From an uncultured Alteromonadaceae bacterium (GTDB lineage: Bacteria > Pseudomonadota > Gammaproteobacteria > Enterobacterales > Alteromonadaceae), in NCBI GenBank assembly GCA_913056495.1, contig CAJXMO010000003.1, positions 223,200-287,199 of the forward strand: 64,000 bases of DNA. Reading direction: 5' to 3'. Positions 28,678 to 38,319 of this stretch are shown here, one piece after another. Position numbers and translations under genes: made by a program. The number at the start of each line of letters is the position of its first letter. The first letter of the stretch is position 1. The notes under the pieces were generated by a model. The model searched no databases, had not been told where the DNA came from, and saw only the letters and a list, made by a program, of their open reading frames with translations.

Positions 28678-29100
28678 ATGTATCAACGTAAGCGACGTCG
28701 TCCGGTTTCTGATATCAATGTCGTACCTTATATTGATGTCATGCTGGTTCTTTTGATTATTTTTATGGTTACCGCGCCGCTCATTACGGCAGGCGTAAAT
28801 GTAGATTTGCCAAAAGCAGAAGCTAACCCGCTAGCAGAAGATAGCAAGCCGCCAGTGATTGTTTCTGTAACTGCTGAATATGAATACTTTGTAACGGATG
28901 CCAGCAATAAAGAAGGCCCAATGACGCCCCAGGAACTCGCCGCTGTGGTAGGCGCTTATCTGAAAGTGGAACCGGATCGTCCAATCATGGTCGAAGGTGA
29001 TGGTTCTGTCAGTTACGATGCGGTTGTAAACCTAATGGTTTTATTGCAGAAACAGGGTGTTGAATCTGTTGGCTTGATGACAGATCCAACTGGGGAGTAG
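28678..29100 (+). CDS. tolR: Tol-Pal system protein TolR
   Basis: 140 residues. One N-terminal membrane helix carries the proton-conducting Asp (VPYIDVMLVLLIIFMVTAP), preceded by the basic start RKRRRPVSDINV, with a periplasmic ExbD-like domain after it. It forms the stator-rotor unit with TolQ. Four bases separate it from tolQ. Confidence 0.96.
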   Translation: MYQRKRRRPVSDINVVPYIDVMLVLLIIFMVTAPLITAGVNVDLPKAEANPLAEDSKPPVIVSVTAEYEYFVTDASNKEGPMTPQELAAVVGAYLKVEPDRPIMVEGDGSVSYDAVVNLMVLLQKQGVESVGLMTDPTGE

Positions 29101-29105
29101 CGTTC

Positions 29106-30035
29106 ATGACTTATCCTGTAGCATTTGGTATTTCAATTCTGGTTCATATTATTTTGGCTGTTGTGCTGGTATTTAGCATGGAGTTCAAGGCACCTGAACC
29201 TAAGCAAAACAAACAAATGTCTGTCAGCCAGCCGAAGCAAGACATGATCAAAGCCGTATCCGTAGATAAATCGGCATTAGACAGTCAGGTTAAAAAAATG
29301 GAAGCCGCTCAAGCTGCAAAAAAGGCAGCTGAAGAGCGTCGGGTTGCTGAGCTTGAAAAACGCGCTAAAGCCGCAGAAAGAGCTCGCCAGCAAAATGAAA
29401 GTAACCTGAAAAAACTAGCTCAAGAGAAGAAAAAAGCAGAAGCCGAAGCTAAGGCGGCAAGAGAGCGTCAGATTCGGGAAGAAAAACGGGCAAAAGAGTT
29501 GAAAGAAGCAGCCCAGAAACAGGAAGCAGAAAAACGTAAAGCAGAGGAAGAAGCTCGAAAAGCACGCGAAAAAGCGGAAGCCGAGCGTAAACGTCGTGAA
29601 GAGGAAGCCCGCAAAGCCGAAGCTGAGCGTAAACGTAAAGAAGCTGAACGCAAACGCAAAGAACAGGAAGCACGCGAGCAGGCAGAGATGCAGCGTATGT
29701 TAGAAGAGCAAATGGCCGCCGAGCAAGCCGCTCGAGACAAACAGCGCCAGGCTCAGGTATTATCTGAAGTGGATAAATATATTGCTATTATGTCATCTGC
29801 GATTCAAAGCAACTTGTATACGGACCCATCATTGAAAGGTACTAGTTGCCGGGTCAATATTAAGTTATCGGCCAGTGGTTTTGTGACTTCTGTGAAAACT
29901 TTATCCGGTAATGCACAAACCTGCCAGGCGACCGAAAGAGCGGTTTATAAAACCAATCAGTTGCCGGTATCACCGGATCCGGAAGTTACCAAAATGCTTA
30001 GAGATATCAACTTAACGTTCAGACCGAAAAATTAA
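29106..30035 (+). CDS. tolA: Cell envelope integrity protein TolA
   Basis: 309 residues. A single N-terminal membrane helix (about 5-25) is followed by a 170-residue Ala/Glu/Lys/Arg-rich helix made of loose repeats (about 65-215) and a C-terminal globular domain with two Cys (GTSCRVNIKL, NAQTCQATERAVY) that binds TolB and Pal. This is the classical three-domain TolA. The charged repeats produce long spurious frames on the other strand. Confidence 0.94.
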   Translation: MTYPVAFGISILVHIILAVVLVFSMEFKAPEPKQNKQMSVSQPKQDMIKAVSVDKSALDSQVKKMEAAQAAKKAAEERRVAELEKRAKAAERARQQNESNLKKLAQEKKKAEAEAKAARERQIREEKRAKELKEAAQKQEAEKRKAEEEARKAREKAEAERKRREEEARKAEAERKRKEAERKRKEQEAREQAEMQRMLEEQMAAEQAARDKQRQAQVLSEVDKYIAIMSSAIQSNLYTDPSLKGTSCRVNIKLSASGFVTSVKTLSGNAQTCQATERAVYKTNQLPVSPDPEVTKMLRDINLTFRPKN

Positions 30036-30053
30036 TTTAATAAGAGTTTAACA

Positions 30054-31397
30054 ATGAAACGAATATTATTATCTATTTCAATGTTTTTAATGGCATTTTC
30101 AAGCCAAGCTGCGATTGAAATTTTAATTACCGAAGGCCTGGATAGCGCACAGCCGATAGCTGTGGTGCCATTTGAATATCGTGGCACTCAGGTACTTCCG
30201 CAAAATGTAGCGGATATTATCTCAGCTGATCTAATGCGTAGTGGTAAGTTTAAAGCGGTAAGCCCAGCCGACATGCCGCAGCAACCGGTTGAAGAGCGTG
30301 AAATTGACTTTAACGCTTGGTCAGAGCGAAATATAGATACGATTGTAATTGGCCAAATTGAGGATGTCAGACCCGGACTGTTTGTTGCTCGCTATCAAAT
30401 TGTCGATATTATCCGGGGCTCAATTACTGGTGGTCATGCACAAATGCTCAGTGGTGGAGAGTTAGTTCAGACTAAAGATCATATTTTATTTGAAAGCCGG
30501 CCTATACAGTTTGATGTTTCTGATTTTCGCCGCGTTGCGCATGCGATGAGTGATCGTATTTTTGAGAAACTAACGGGCATTAAAGGTGCATTTCAAACCA
30601 AAATCGCCTATGTTTTAGTAGCAGATAACGCCGCGCGACCATATAAATTAGTGATTGCTGATTATGATGGTTTTAACGAGCAGGAAATCGTGCGCAGTAA
30701 AGAACCTTTAATGTCACCGTCCTGGTCTCCGGATGCGACTAAGCTTGCTTATGTGACCTTTGAAAACCGTCAGGCTCAAATTTTTATCCATGACTTATAT
30801 TCGGGCTCAAGAGAAATGATAGCGTCTTATCCGGGCATTAATGGCGCGCCTTCGTGGTCACCGGATGGTTCAAAACTTGCTTTAGTTTTATCTAAAGACG
30901 GTAATCCGGAAATTTATGTATTGGATTTATTAACTCGTCAGTTAAGTCGAATGACCAACAACAGGACAATTGACACTGAACCGAGCTGGTCTCCGGACGG
31001 ACAAAAGCTGGTATTTTCTTCTGAGCGTGGCGGACGTGCGCAGCTATATGAAATTAATATCAATAGTGGTAAAGTAAAGCGATTAACCTTTACCGGTGAA
31101 ATGAATTTGGGCGGCTCCTTTACCCCAGATGGCAAAAGTTTGATAATGGTTAACCGGACACGGGGCCGTTATCACATTGCAAAACAAGACTTACGCACTG
31201 GCGCGTTACAGGTTTTAACTAAAACCCAGTTGGATGAATCACCCAGTTTTTCTCCAAATGGAAATATGATAATTTATAGTACATTGTATGGTCAAAATCA
31301 GGTATTAGCTTTAGTTTCGGTTGATGGGCGCTTCAAAGCGCGATTACCAGCAGGCGAAGGACAAGTTAAATCTCCGGCTTGGTCACCGTATATGTAA
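30054..31397 (+). CDS. tolB: Tol-Pal system periplasmic protein TolB
   Basis: 447 residues. Signal peptide to about residue 19 (FSSQA-A), an N-terminal alpha/beta domain, then a six-bladed beta-propeller with recurring SWSPDG-type blades ([42 protein letters not shown]). It contacts Pal and the TolA C-terminus. 18 bp after tolA. Confidence 0.96.
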   Translation: MKRILLSISMFLMAFSSQAAIEILITEGLDSAQPIAVVPFEYRGTQVLPQNVADIISADLMRSGKFKAVSPADMPQQPVEEREIDFNAWSERNIDTIVIGQIEDVRPGLFVARYQIVDIIRGSITGGHAQMLSGGELVQTKDHILFESRPIQFDVSDFRRVAHAMSDRIFEKLTGIKGAFQTKIAYVLVADNAARPYKLVIADYDGFNEQEIVRSKEPLMSPSWSPDATKLAYVTFENRQAQIFIHDLYSGSREMIASYPGINGAPSWSPDGSKLALVLSKDGNPEIYVLDLLTRQLSRMTNNRTIDTEPSWSPDGQKLVFSSERGGRAQLYEININSGKVKRLTFTGEMNLGGSFTPDGKSLIMVNRTRGRYHIAKQDLRTGALQVLTKTQLDESPSFSPNGNMIIYSTLYGQNQVLALVSVDGRFKARLPAGEGQVKSPAWSPYM

Positions 31398-31443
31398 CCC
31401 ATTTAATTTTTAACTTTAATACATCAATAATAAGGAAAAGCAC

Positions 31444-31983
31444 ATGCAAGCTAACCAATTATTAAAATATTTAGTTGTTGTTCTGCCAATGTTAACTGCA
31501 GCTTGTTCAACTACTGTTGACGAAGATCAGGATACAATGACTAACGGTGCTGACACAGCAACTGAAACAACTACTGAGGATTCAGTTGAAGTAATGACGT
31601 TAGAAGAAAAGCGTAAGCTTGAAATTGAAGCAGAAGAGCGCAAACAAGCTGCTTTACGTCAAACTAATATGTTATTTTTCGAATTTGATGGTTCTCAAAT
31701 CCAAGCTAAATATTTTGAAGTGTTAGAAGCTCACGCTGCTTATTTACGTGCAAACCCAAGTGCTAAAGTAGTTATCGAAGGTCATGCGGATGAGCGTGGT
31801 ACACCTGAATATAACATCGCCTTAGGTGAGCGTCGTGCTAAGAGTGTTTCTAAATATCTTCAGAACTTAGGTGTTTCAGCTGCTCAGGTTTCGACTGTAA
31901 GCTATGGTGAAGAAAAGCCATTAGACAAATCACGTACAGAAGCTGGTTTTGCTAAAAACCGTCGTGCGGTATTAGTTTACTAA
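31444..31983 (+). CDS. pal: Peptidoglycan-associated lipoprotein Pal
   Basis: 179 residues. A lipoprotein signal (LTAAC, Cys21) is followed by an acidic Thr-rich linker and an OmpA-like peptidoglycan-binding domain (about 70-179), with VVIEGHADERGTPEYN and LGERRAKSVSKYL holding the residues that bind diaminopimelate. It tethers the outer membrane to peptidoglycan. Confidence 0.97.
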   Translation: MQANQLLKYLVVVLPMLTAACSTTVDEDQDTMTNGADTATETTTEDSVEVMTLEEKRKLEIEAEERKQAALRQTNMLFFEFDGSQIQAKYFEVLEAHAAYLRANPSAKVVIEGHADERGTPEYNIALGERRAKSVSKYLQNLGVSAAQVSTVSYGEEKPLDKSRTEAGFAKNRRAVLVY

Positions 31984-32014
31984 TAAATAGTTACTAAAAT
32001 TAAAAGCTGAGATT

Positions 32015-32812
32015 ATGATTAAGCTATTGAAAGTTATGGCTATCAGCGTAGGAGTGGCGTCGGTGACGTGCACTCCTTTTGTTTATGCTGAACGGAATAT
32101 GTCATTAGGTGAACGGATTGATATGCTTGAGCGGTCAATTGACGCAAGAAGCCAGTCGCAAGCTCAAATGAGCCAACAAGTGGACTCTTTGCAATCAGAG
32201 ATAGCTCAGTTAAGAGGGATAACTGAAGAGCATAATTATAAATTATCGCAAATTTTAGAAAGGCAAAGAGAACTTTATCAGGAACTGGACAGATTGTCGG
32301 AATTGGCAAAACAGGCCAGTACCATCAGCCAGTCACAAAACACTTCAGCTTCAGGGCAGAATTTTGGGCTAACCTCTAACCAAAATTCAGGCAACTTACC
32401 ATCTGGCTCTCAAAATACATCTTATTCCAGTGACTTAAATGAAAACCAGGCCTACGATAGGGCGGTTAATCTGGTGCTTAAAGATAAACGCTATGAACAG
32501 GCTATTCCTGAGTTTCGTGCTTTTATCCAACAATATCCCAACTCTGTCTATCAACCAAACGCACATTATTGGTTAGGTCAGCTGTTGTTTACTAAAGGTG
32601 AACTCACAGAAGCTGCAAGTAGTTTTGACATGGTTGCTCAAAACTATCCGGATTCAAACAAGCGACCTGACGCTTTGTTTAAATTGGGTATGGTAGCCCA
32701 AAAAATGAATAAGCCGGCTTTGGCCCGCGAAAAATATCAGCAAGTCATTAGCGAGTATCCGGATACAACAGCGGCTAAGCTTGCAAATACCAGGTTAGCA
32801 AACTTAAAGTAA
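32015..32812 (+). CDS. cpoB: Cell division coordinator CpoB (YbgF)
   Basis: 265 residues. Signal peptide (to about VYA-E), a trimerising coiled coil at about 30-95 (IDMLERSIDARSQSQ, QVDSLQSEIAQLRG), a Ser/Gln/Asn-rich linker, and three TPR repeats at the C-terminus (AYDRAVNLVLKDKRYEQAIPEF onward). CpoB links the Tol machine to peptidoglycan synthesis by PBP1B. Last gene of the tol operon; no clear terminator follows before tRNA-Lys. Confidence 0.95.
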   Translation: MIKLLKVMAISVGVASVTCTPFVYAERNMSLGERIDMLERSIDARSQSQAQMSQQVDSLQSEIAQLRGITEEHNYKLSQILERQRELYQELDRLSELAKQASTISQSQNTSASGQNFGLTSNQNSGNLPSGSQNTSYSSDLNENQAYDRAVNLVLKDKRYEQAIPEFRAFIQQYPNSVYQPNAHYWLGQLLFTKGELTEAASSFDMVAQNYPDSNKRPDALFKLGMVAQKMNKPALAREKYQQVISEYPDTTAAKLANTRLANLK

Positions 32813-32949
32813 GACCTACTTAAAAATTTATTAGCCAGCCCGGTTTGTAAAATTAGGCGGCTAATTGATTGATTTTTGAACCTTTTCGGTCTTTTTATAA
32901 CCGATTCAGAAAAAAATGAAATTTTTCTAAAAAAAAATGAAATTTTTGT

Positions 32950-32977
32950 TGCGTTAGACTCTGATATCAGTATCATA
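32950..32977 (+). promoter_or_regulatory. tRNA-Lys promoter with A-tract upstream element
   Basis: -35 TTGCGT at 32950-32955 and -10 TATCAT at 32972-32977, 16 bp apart, followed by a GC-rich discriminator (ACGCCCCCG) typical of stringently controlled stable-RNA promoters. Just upstream, 32910-32948 repeats a run of A, then TGAAATTTTT, about 21 bp apart, which would act as a curved UP element. Confidence 0.7.
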
Positions 32978-33026
32978 CGCCCCCGTTAGCAAGCAGGGCA
33001 TCAGCCAAGTTTACTAACCAAAGTTT

Positions 33027-33102
33027 GGGTCATTAGCTCAGTTGGTAGAGCAGTGGACTTTTAATCCATTTGTCGCTGGTTCGAATCCAGCATGACCCAC
33101 CA
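33027..33102 (+). tRNA. tRNA-Lys (anticodon TTT)
   Basis: 76 nt with CCA encoded. The acceptor stem GGGTCAT pairs with ATGACCC, the D stem is GCTC/GAGC, the anticodon stem GTGGA/TCCAT closes the loop CTTTTAA (anticodon TTT at 33060-33062), and the T arm is GCTGG-TTCGAAT-CCAGC. All stems pair. Its position downstream of the tol-pal genes is common in gammaproteobacteria. Confidence 0.98.
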
Positions 33103-33232
33103 TCTTCTTTTACTAATCTTACGCTTTTATTTCAATTCGATAAAAATATTTGTTACGTCGCGATCTTTCTTTTGCATCTGAGCCTGCAGCTTTGTAAAAT
33201 TTATCAATTGAATCAATTAACGAAGAAAAAAC

Positions 33233-34477
33233 ATGCCAGTAAACTTACCTGCTATTGATCCTCAGGCACTTAATTCAGTTGCCGGTATTCGCCTTGGTTG
33301 GGCTGAAGCCGAGATTAAAAAGAAAAACCGTAAAGATTTATTAATCATTGAAGTCGCAGAGAACAGCAGTGTCTCCGGTGTCTTTACTCAAAATCGATTT
33401 TGTGCTGCACCAGTTACTGTCTGCCGCGATCATTTAGCATCTGGCCAGGGTATTAGAGCTTTAGTTGTAAATACCGGCTGTGCGAATGCTGGGACCGGAG
33501 AAAGAGGTATGCAGGATACACTGTCGACTTGCCAGGCTGTTGCAGAAGTTATGTCGGTAGATGAGAAAGCGGTACTACCTTTTTCAACCGGTGTTATCTT
33601 AGAGCATTTGCCTATGGATAAGTTGCTAGCCGGACTACCCACTGCTTATGCTAATTTATCGGCCGATAACTGGGCGGATGCAGCGACAGCCATCATGACA
33701 ACAGATGTCGCACCAAAAGCGTACTCAACGCAAATTGAGATTGATCATCAAATGGTTAACATTACCGGCATTTCAAAAGGGGCGGGTATGATTCACCCCA
33801 ATATGGCGACCATGCTCGGATATCTTGCAACTGATGCAGCTGTCAGCCAGTCTTTGCTAAATGAGATGACAAAAGAAATTGCCGATTTTTCATTTAACTG
33901 TATTTCAGTTGACGGTGATACTTCCACGAATGATTCGTTTATCATTATCGCGACCGGTCAGAGCGGCGCTCAGCCAATCACCAGCAAACAAGACCCTAAC
34001 TATCAAAAGCTCTATCAGGCACTGCTTGAAGCTGCTCAGATCCTTGCTCAGGCGATTGTGCGTGATGGCGAGGGTGCAACTAAGTTTATGAGTATAACGG
34101 TTAACGGTGCCAGAACGATAGAAGAAGCTAAAACCATCGGTTTTTCTATCGGTAAAAGCCCGCTGGTTAAAACTGCTTTTTTTGCTTCGGACCCGAACTT
34201 AGGTCGAATTTTGGCGGCAATTGGTTATGCTTCAAGAGAGTGTAAAAGCCTTGAAGATTTGGATACCAATGGCATTGATTTGTATTTAGGGGATGTTTTG
34301 GTTGCAGAGCATGGTGGCCGCGCAGCCAGCTATGAAGAAGCCATGGGTCAGGCTGTAATGGATCAGTCAGAAATTGACGTTAGAGTGGATTTACACAGAG
34401 GTGACGCTAATGTGACTATCTGGACTTGTGATTTTAGTTATGAGTATGTGCGTATCAACGCGGATTATCGAACCTAA
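33233..34477 (+). CDS. argJ: Bifunctional glutamate N-acetyltransferase / amino-acid acetyltransferase ArgJ
   Basis: 414 residues. ArgJ recycles the acetyl group from N-acetylornithine to glutamate in arginine synthesis; the bifunctional form also acetylates from acetyl-CoA. The autocleavage site [16 protein letters not shown] is intact: cleavage before the Thr gives the alpha and beta chains and frees the nucleophile. [18 protein letters not shown] and [18 protein letters not shown] are typical of the beta chain. Whether it is mono- or bifunctional cannot be told from sequence alone. It stands alone 130 bp after tRNA-Lys; no other arg gene is in the window. Confidence 0.95.
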   Translation: MPVNLPAIDPQALNSVAGIRLGWAEAEIKKKNRKDLLIIEVAENSSVSGVFTQNRFCAAPVTVCRDHLASGQGIRALVVNTGCANAGTGERGMQDTLSTCQAVAEVMSVDEKAVLPFSTGVILEHLPMDKLLAGLPTAYANLSADNWADAATAIMTTDVAPKAYSTQIEIDHQMVNITGISKGAGMIHPNMATMLGYLATDAAVSQSLLNEMTKEIADFSFNCISVDGDTSTNDSFIIIATGQSGAQPITSKQDPNYQKLYQALLEAAQILAQAIVRDGEGATKFMSITVNGARTIEEAKTIGFSIGKSPLVKTAFFASDPNLGRILAAIGYASRECKSLEDLDTNGIDLYLGDVLVAEHGGRAASYEEAMGQAVMDQSEIDVRVDLHRGDANVTIWTCDFSYEYVRINADYRT

Positions 34478-34501
34478 AATACGAGAATTTGGCCAATCAT
34501 T

Positions 34502-34536
34502 TCAGCAATCTGAATCTGGCCGGTTCAGATTGCTGA
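34502..34536. terminator. Hairpin between convergent argJ and HDOD gene
   Basis: A 13-bp perfect stem (TCAGCAATCTGAA with its complement) closes a 9-nt loop. It lies at the point where two convergent genes meet, so a shared terminator is likely, although neither side has a clean T-run. Confidence 0.6.
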
Positions 34537-34544
34537 GATTGAAT

Positions 34545-35381
34545 TTAATAAATCGAAGAGTCAATTGGATTAACCAGCGCAAATAAACTAAACGCGCCTA
34601 CATTCGCCCAATCTATTGCATCTTCCAAATCAGCTTCACTAAAACCAAACTTTTTCAGTAGATAATCATCCAGTAGGTTATCAATCGAATAATAATCCGG
34701 ATGCACGCTGATAAGCGCCAGATTTGCAGCCAAGTGTAATAATTGTGCCTGCTCATTGTCTTCTGGGATATGTTGTTGCTTGATTAACTCCACCATATCT
34801 TCGGGGAAATTCCACTGTTTGAACATTTCCGAACCTAACTCGGCATAAGTAAAGCCCAACTCAATGAGCTGTTTATTTTTCGGTAAGAGCTGTGCATTAT
34901 AACATTCACATTGGTGCGCTTTTTCCGGGGTGACCTGGCAGACTATTAATTCACCGACATTATGTAACAAACCCAGAATAAATAATTTTTCAGTATCTGA
35001 AGGGTCTTTTTTACTGGCAAGTCGCTTTAAAATTAAAGCCGTATTGACGCTGACCCGCCAATGGCGATCAATGTCAATCGCATCTGTGTCTAATTGTTTA
35101 AGTGTCTGAGTTGCCCCCGAAACCAGCACCAGATCATAAATTGCCTGCATGCCCATTACGCTGATAGCTTTACTGACGGTGTCTATTTTAAAAGAGAAGT
35201 TATAAAGCGCGCTGTTTGCCAGTTTTATCACATAGCTGGTTAGCAAAGGATCGCAAGCCAGTACACTGGCAAAATCATCTACACTGGCGGTTTCATCTTC
35301 AATTAACGCCTGAATACGCACACAGGTATCAGGTAAACCACACACATTTTCGGCTTGTAAAATATATTCAGAAATCTTCAT
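34545..35381 (-). CDS. HDOD domain protein
   Basis: About 278 residues from ATG 35381; a GTG four codons upstream (35393) lies within what looks like the ribosome-binding site (AAGTGAG). The HDOD core covers about 10-205 (LPDTCVRIQALIEDETASVDDFASVLACDPLLTSYVIKLANSALYNF, LFILGLLHNVGELIV). It is a degenerate HD fold that has lost the metal-binding catalytic pairs and is associated with signalling. The partner is unknown and there is no GGDEF or EAL neighbour. Confidence 0.85.
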   Translation of the reverse strand: MKISEYILQAENVCGLPDTCVRIQALIEDETASVDDFASVLACDPLLTSYVIKLANSALYNFSFKIDTVSKAISVMGMQAIYDLVLVSGATQTLKQLDTDAIDIDRHWRVSVNTALILKRLASKKDPSDTEKLFILGLLHNVGELIVCQVTPEKAHQCECYNAQLLPKNKQLIELGFTYAELGSEMFKQWNFPEDMVELIKQQHIPEDNEQAQLLHLAANLALISVHPDYYSIDNLLDDYLLKKFGFSEADLEDAIDWANVGAFSLFALVNPIDSSIY

Positions 35382-35521
35382 ACAAATACTCACTTCATTT
35401 ATCGAGTCAGTTTAGTATATCTTTATAAAATATAAATGGCTTTGTTTCCAAAACTTATTTTTACTGCGCAGGCTGAATTGATTAGAATGCTCATTTTAAG
35501 CTGCTTTACCGGAGTACTATA

Positions 35522-36634
35522 TTGGTCTTTTCTTCAGCACGTAAATTCATTATGCCTGTCTTGTCTTTATTTTTATTACCTGTAACTCAGGCAGAGCCGC
35601 TAGAAGGTAAAATGAATTTATATAAAGGTTCAGAGCTTTGCACTGTCGCCGAGAATACCCTGGCTTATCTGAATCAGGGAGCTGATTTTGATCAAACTGC
35701 CATTCATGGTGGTCGTCTTAATGAGACGGAATTTAGACTGAATAAAGTTAAGGAAACACTGGCATTTATCTGTCAAACATATCGTGAAGATGTTCGCGCC
35801 GGACGCCAAAGTCGTTTGCATGACAAAAGTTTTATTGAGCAAAATTTTGAGTTTGTTGATTGGCAACCTGATTTAACACTGGCACATCAAATTGCAAAAC
35901 AAACTCAAAATAAAGCGAAATCCGGTTTATTAAATCGTATTCCCGAAGACAAAATTTTGCTAACCAAATATTATACAAAACTGGTGGACGCAAAATTCGA
36001 AAAAACAGCAACCTATAGTCAGGCCATCTATCAGCTCCCTTATGATGAATTACACTTATCACCCGAAGCCGCTGAACTGCAAAAAGATAAACTGACACGT
36101 TATCAGTACACCCGCCAACAAGTGATGCAAGGTGTTATCGAAAACCATAATCTGGCAAAGCCGCTGTTATGGCTTACCCCATCTGGTTTGCATGATGTGA
36201 TGTTGCAAGGTACCGCGATAGTTAAAACCAATAATCAAACGTATTTTTATAATGTTCATCGAAACAATGGTATTGCTTATGACTATGCATTGGATAAAGA
36301 TCAGCAAAAAAGATACTGGTATTTTAAGAAAGTCCCCGGAATTTTGGGATACGGCAAAGAGCCTGAAGATAAAATTCAAATCATCCCTCAGGTTACAGTG
36401 GCTGGAAATGTTGCTCAACTCGGTCTGGGTAAACTCATTATTTTGTCTTATCCGGATGTTCAGGGCGAAATGCAAAATCGATTGGTCATCCTGGCCGATC
36501 AGGGCGGTGCTTTTGATAATAATAACTTTCAGTTGGATTTATTAACGGGCAGCTATTACGGCTGGAGTGATTATCATGCGGCCAATAAACATTTACCCGA
36601 CTTTGTGAAAGCAAAGATTTTAATTAAAAAGTAA
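35522..36634 (+). CDS. Divergent MltA-like lytic transglycosylase homologue
   Basis: 370 residues from TTG 35522, which has GGAG 7 bp upstream. The hydrophobic signal ends near LPVTQA-E, with no lipobox Cys. Three MltA-type blocks can be traced. LLTKYYTKLVDAKFEKTATYSQAIYQLP (about 147-173) corresponds to the GYYTP...YPIYRMP stretch. TRQQVMQGVIEN with LWLTPSGLHDVMLQGTAIV corresponds to the inserted domain. A C-terminal 3D-type barrel (VTVAGNVAQLGLGKLI, RLVILADQGGAFDNNNFQLDL) has Asp326 where MltA has its catalytic Asp in AQDTGGAI. MltA cleaves peptidoglycan to anhydro-muropeptides. The motif matches are seen; activity is inferred and the family call is moderate. Monocistronic. Confidence 0.62.
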   Translation: MVFSSARKFIMPVLSLFLLPVTQAEPLEGKMNLYKGSELCTVAENTLAYLNQGADFDQTAIHGGRLNETEFRLNKVKETLAFICQTYREDVRAGRQSRLHDKSFIEQNFEFVDWQPDLTLAHQIAKQTQNKAKSGLLNRIPEDKILLTKYYTKLVDAKFEKTATYSQAIYQLPYDELHLSPEAAELQKDKLTRYQYTRQQVMQGVIENHNLAKPLLWLTPSGLHDVMLQGTAIVKTNNQTYFYNVHRNNGIAYDYALDKDQQKRYWYFKKVPGILGYGKEPEDKIQIIPQVTVAGNVAQLGLGKLIILSYPDVQGEMQNRLVILADQGGAFDNNNFQLDLLTGSYYGWSDYHAANKHLPDFVKAKILIKK

Positions 36635-36715
36635 ATTGCTTTCTATTTTTCAATCAGACAGGTTATTGCAAGGCTTAGCGTGATACTAAAATTGAGTCAT
36701 TAATGAGAGAAGACA

Positions 36716-37540
36716 ATGGTTAAAGAACTGGAACAATACTACGATCAGATATTTGCTTATATAATTGAATACGGAGCACAATTTTTATTGGCTCTGATTG
36801 TTTTGATTGTCGGGCTTTGGGTGGTTCATAAAATGAGCGGGGCGGTTAAAGCTGCACTGGTTTCAAGCTCAGTAGATGATACGCTCAGTACCTTTTTAGC
36901 GGGCGCAGTTGATATACTGTTAAAGGTATTACTGATTATCAGTGTTGCCTCTATGGTCGGTATAGAAACGACTTCTTTTATTGCCATTTTAGGTGCGGCT
37001 GGTCTGGCTGTCGGTATGGCACTTCAAGGCAGCTTATCTAACTTTGCAGGCGGCGTTATGCTGCTGATTTTTCGCCCCATTCGTGTGGGTGATCATATTG
37101 AAGCTCAGGGAGAAAGCGGAATTGTGATTGAGATGGGGATTTTTGTCACGATTTTGGAAACCTTTGATAAAAGAACCATAGTGATCCCGAACGGGCCCTT
37201 ATCCAACGGCAACCTGATTAACTATAGCAAAAGTCCGATTAGGGCTGTTGAAGTCACATTTGGAATTAGCTATTCAGATAATATGAAAGTAGCACGAGAT
37301 ACCTTAAAACAATTGCTTGAATCAGACGAGCGAGTATTGAAAAACGAAGCGAATGTGATTGCGGTTGTTGAGCTTGGAGACAGCTCAGTGAATATATTGT
37401 ACCGGGCTTTTGTTAAAACTGAAGACTATTGGAATTATTATTTTGATATTCATGAGCAGGGAAAACTTGCCCTTGAAAATGCAGGGTGTAGCATTCCGTT
37501 TCCACAAAGAGATGTTCATTTGTATGCGGAGCAGAGCTAA
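36716..37540 (+). CDS. mscS: Small-conductance mechanosensitive channel MscS
   Basis: 274 residues, the short MscS form. It has three membrane helices in the first 115 residues. The pore-lining TM3 is AAGLAVGMALQGSLSNFAGGVMLLIFRPI, with the Gly/Ala packing pattern and the FRPIRVGDHIEAQG start of the beta domain. C-terminal YFDIHEQGKLALENAGCSIPFPQRDVH is typical. It opens under membrane tension to release solutes during hypo-osmotic shock. Confidence 0.95.
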   Translation: MVKELEQYYDQIFAYIIEYGAQFLLALIVLIVGLWVVHKMSGAVKAALVSSSVDDTLSTFLAGAVDILLKVLLIISVASMVGIETTSFIAILGAAGLAVGMALQGSLSNFAGGVMLLIFRPIRVGDHIEAQGESGIVIEMGIFVTILETFDKRTIVIPNGPLSNGNLINYSKSPIRAVEVTFGISYSDNMKVARDTLKQLLESDERVLKNEANVIAVVELGDSSVNILYRAFVKTEDYWNYYFDIHEQGKLALENAGCSIPFPQRDVHLYAEQS

Positions 37541-37581
37541 GCTTTTCATAACCGATAGAAAATTACTGCGTTTATATCTTA

Positions 37582-37607
37582 ATCGCTAACTCAGTTGAGT
37601 TAGCGAT
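37582..37607. terminator. Hairpin between convergent mscS and yceH
   Basis: An 11-bp perfect stem (ATCGCTAACTC with its complement) around AGTT, extendable to a near-complete palindrome. It lies between two convergent genes. The T-runs are weak on both sides. Confidence 0.6.
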
Positions 37608-37623
37608 ATTGCATCTAGGATTG

Positions 37624-38283
37624 TTATTCCAGATCCAGTGCTTCTTTAATTGCAGCCAATTCAGATTTTAATGTTTCAACTTCCGCGCTTAACTGTGCAA
37701 CCTGAGCCGCAAGCTCAGAGTCAGCAACGCTAGATTGAGTGGTTAAAGTATGTGAAGCCAGTTCATCCGGATTTATTTCACCACTGAACAAATGGGCAAA
37801 GCGGGATTCTCGTTTTCCGGGTTCTCGTGCTAATTTAACAACAAAGGGGCCGTTTTCATCATGCGCTAATTCAGTCAGGCAAGCTTCGACCTGACCAACA
37901 TCGGTAAAATTAGCAAGGCGTCCGGTGCGGGTTCTTAATTCACCGGGTGTTTGAGGCCCTCTCAAAAACAGTACACAGAGAATAGCGGCTTTTTCGCGGT
38001 TAAATGAAAAAGCGGAAAACTCACTACCATAAAAGCGGTGGCGGTATTTAGTCACCCGGCCACTGGCTCTGGCATCAGCAAGTAACCTTAAATCAACCAG
38101 TTCATCCACCAGGTTCTGAACGTCAACTTCGCTAAATTCAACAACAGGTTCCCGGTTAGATTTTTGATTACAGGCTGTGGTAATTGCGTTAATGGACAGT
38201 GGGTATTGATCCGGGGTGGTCACTTCTTTTTCTAAAAACACGCCTAATACGCGTGTCTGTTCAAACGTTAATTCAGTTTTCAT
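37624..38283 (-). CDS. yceH: YceH family (DUF480) protein
   Basis: 219 residues. Two winged-helix modules: LTFEQTRVLGVFLEKEVTTPDQYPLSINAITTACNQKSNREP at the N-terminus and ILCVLFLRGPQTPGELRTRTGRL in the second. The C-terminal 30 residues form a short coiled coil (ELAAQVAQLSAEVETLKSEL). Widely conserved in gammaproteobacteria, function not established; a DNA-binding or scaffold role is suggested only by the fold. Confidence 0.93.
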   Translation of the reverse strand: MKTELTFEQTRVLGVFLEKEVTTPDQYPLSINAITTACNQKSNREPVVEFSEVDVQNLVDELVDLRLLADARASGRVTKYRHRFYGSEFSAFSFNREKAAILCVLFLRGPQTPGELRTRTGRLANFTDVGQVEACLTELAHDENGPFVVKLAREPGKRESRFAHLFSGEINPDELASHTLTTQSSVADSELAAQVAQLSAEVETLKSELAAIKEALDLE

Positions 38284-38319
38284 ATTAAGATTTATGTTCC
38301 TATAAAATCGGCCTACACA

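Noticed and set aside
29449..29740. Long minus-strand frames rich in Arg, Ser and Leu opposite tolA
   Set aside because: They are the antisense of the Lys/Glu/Ala repeat region of TolA, where lack of stop codons comes from biased composition.
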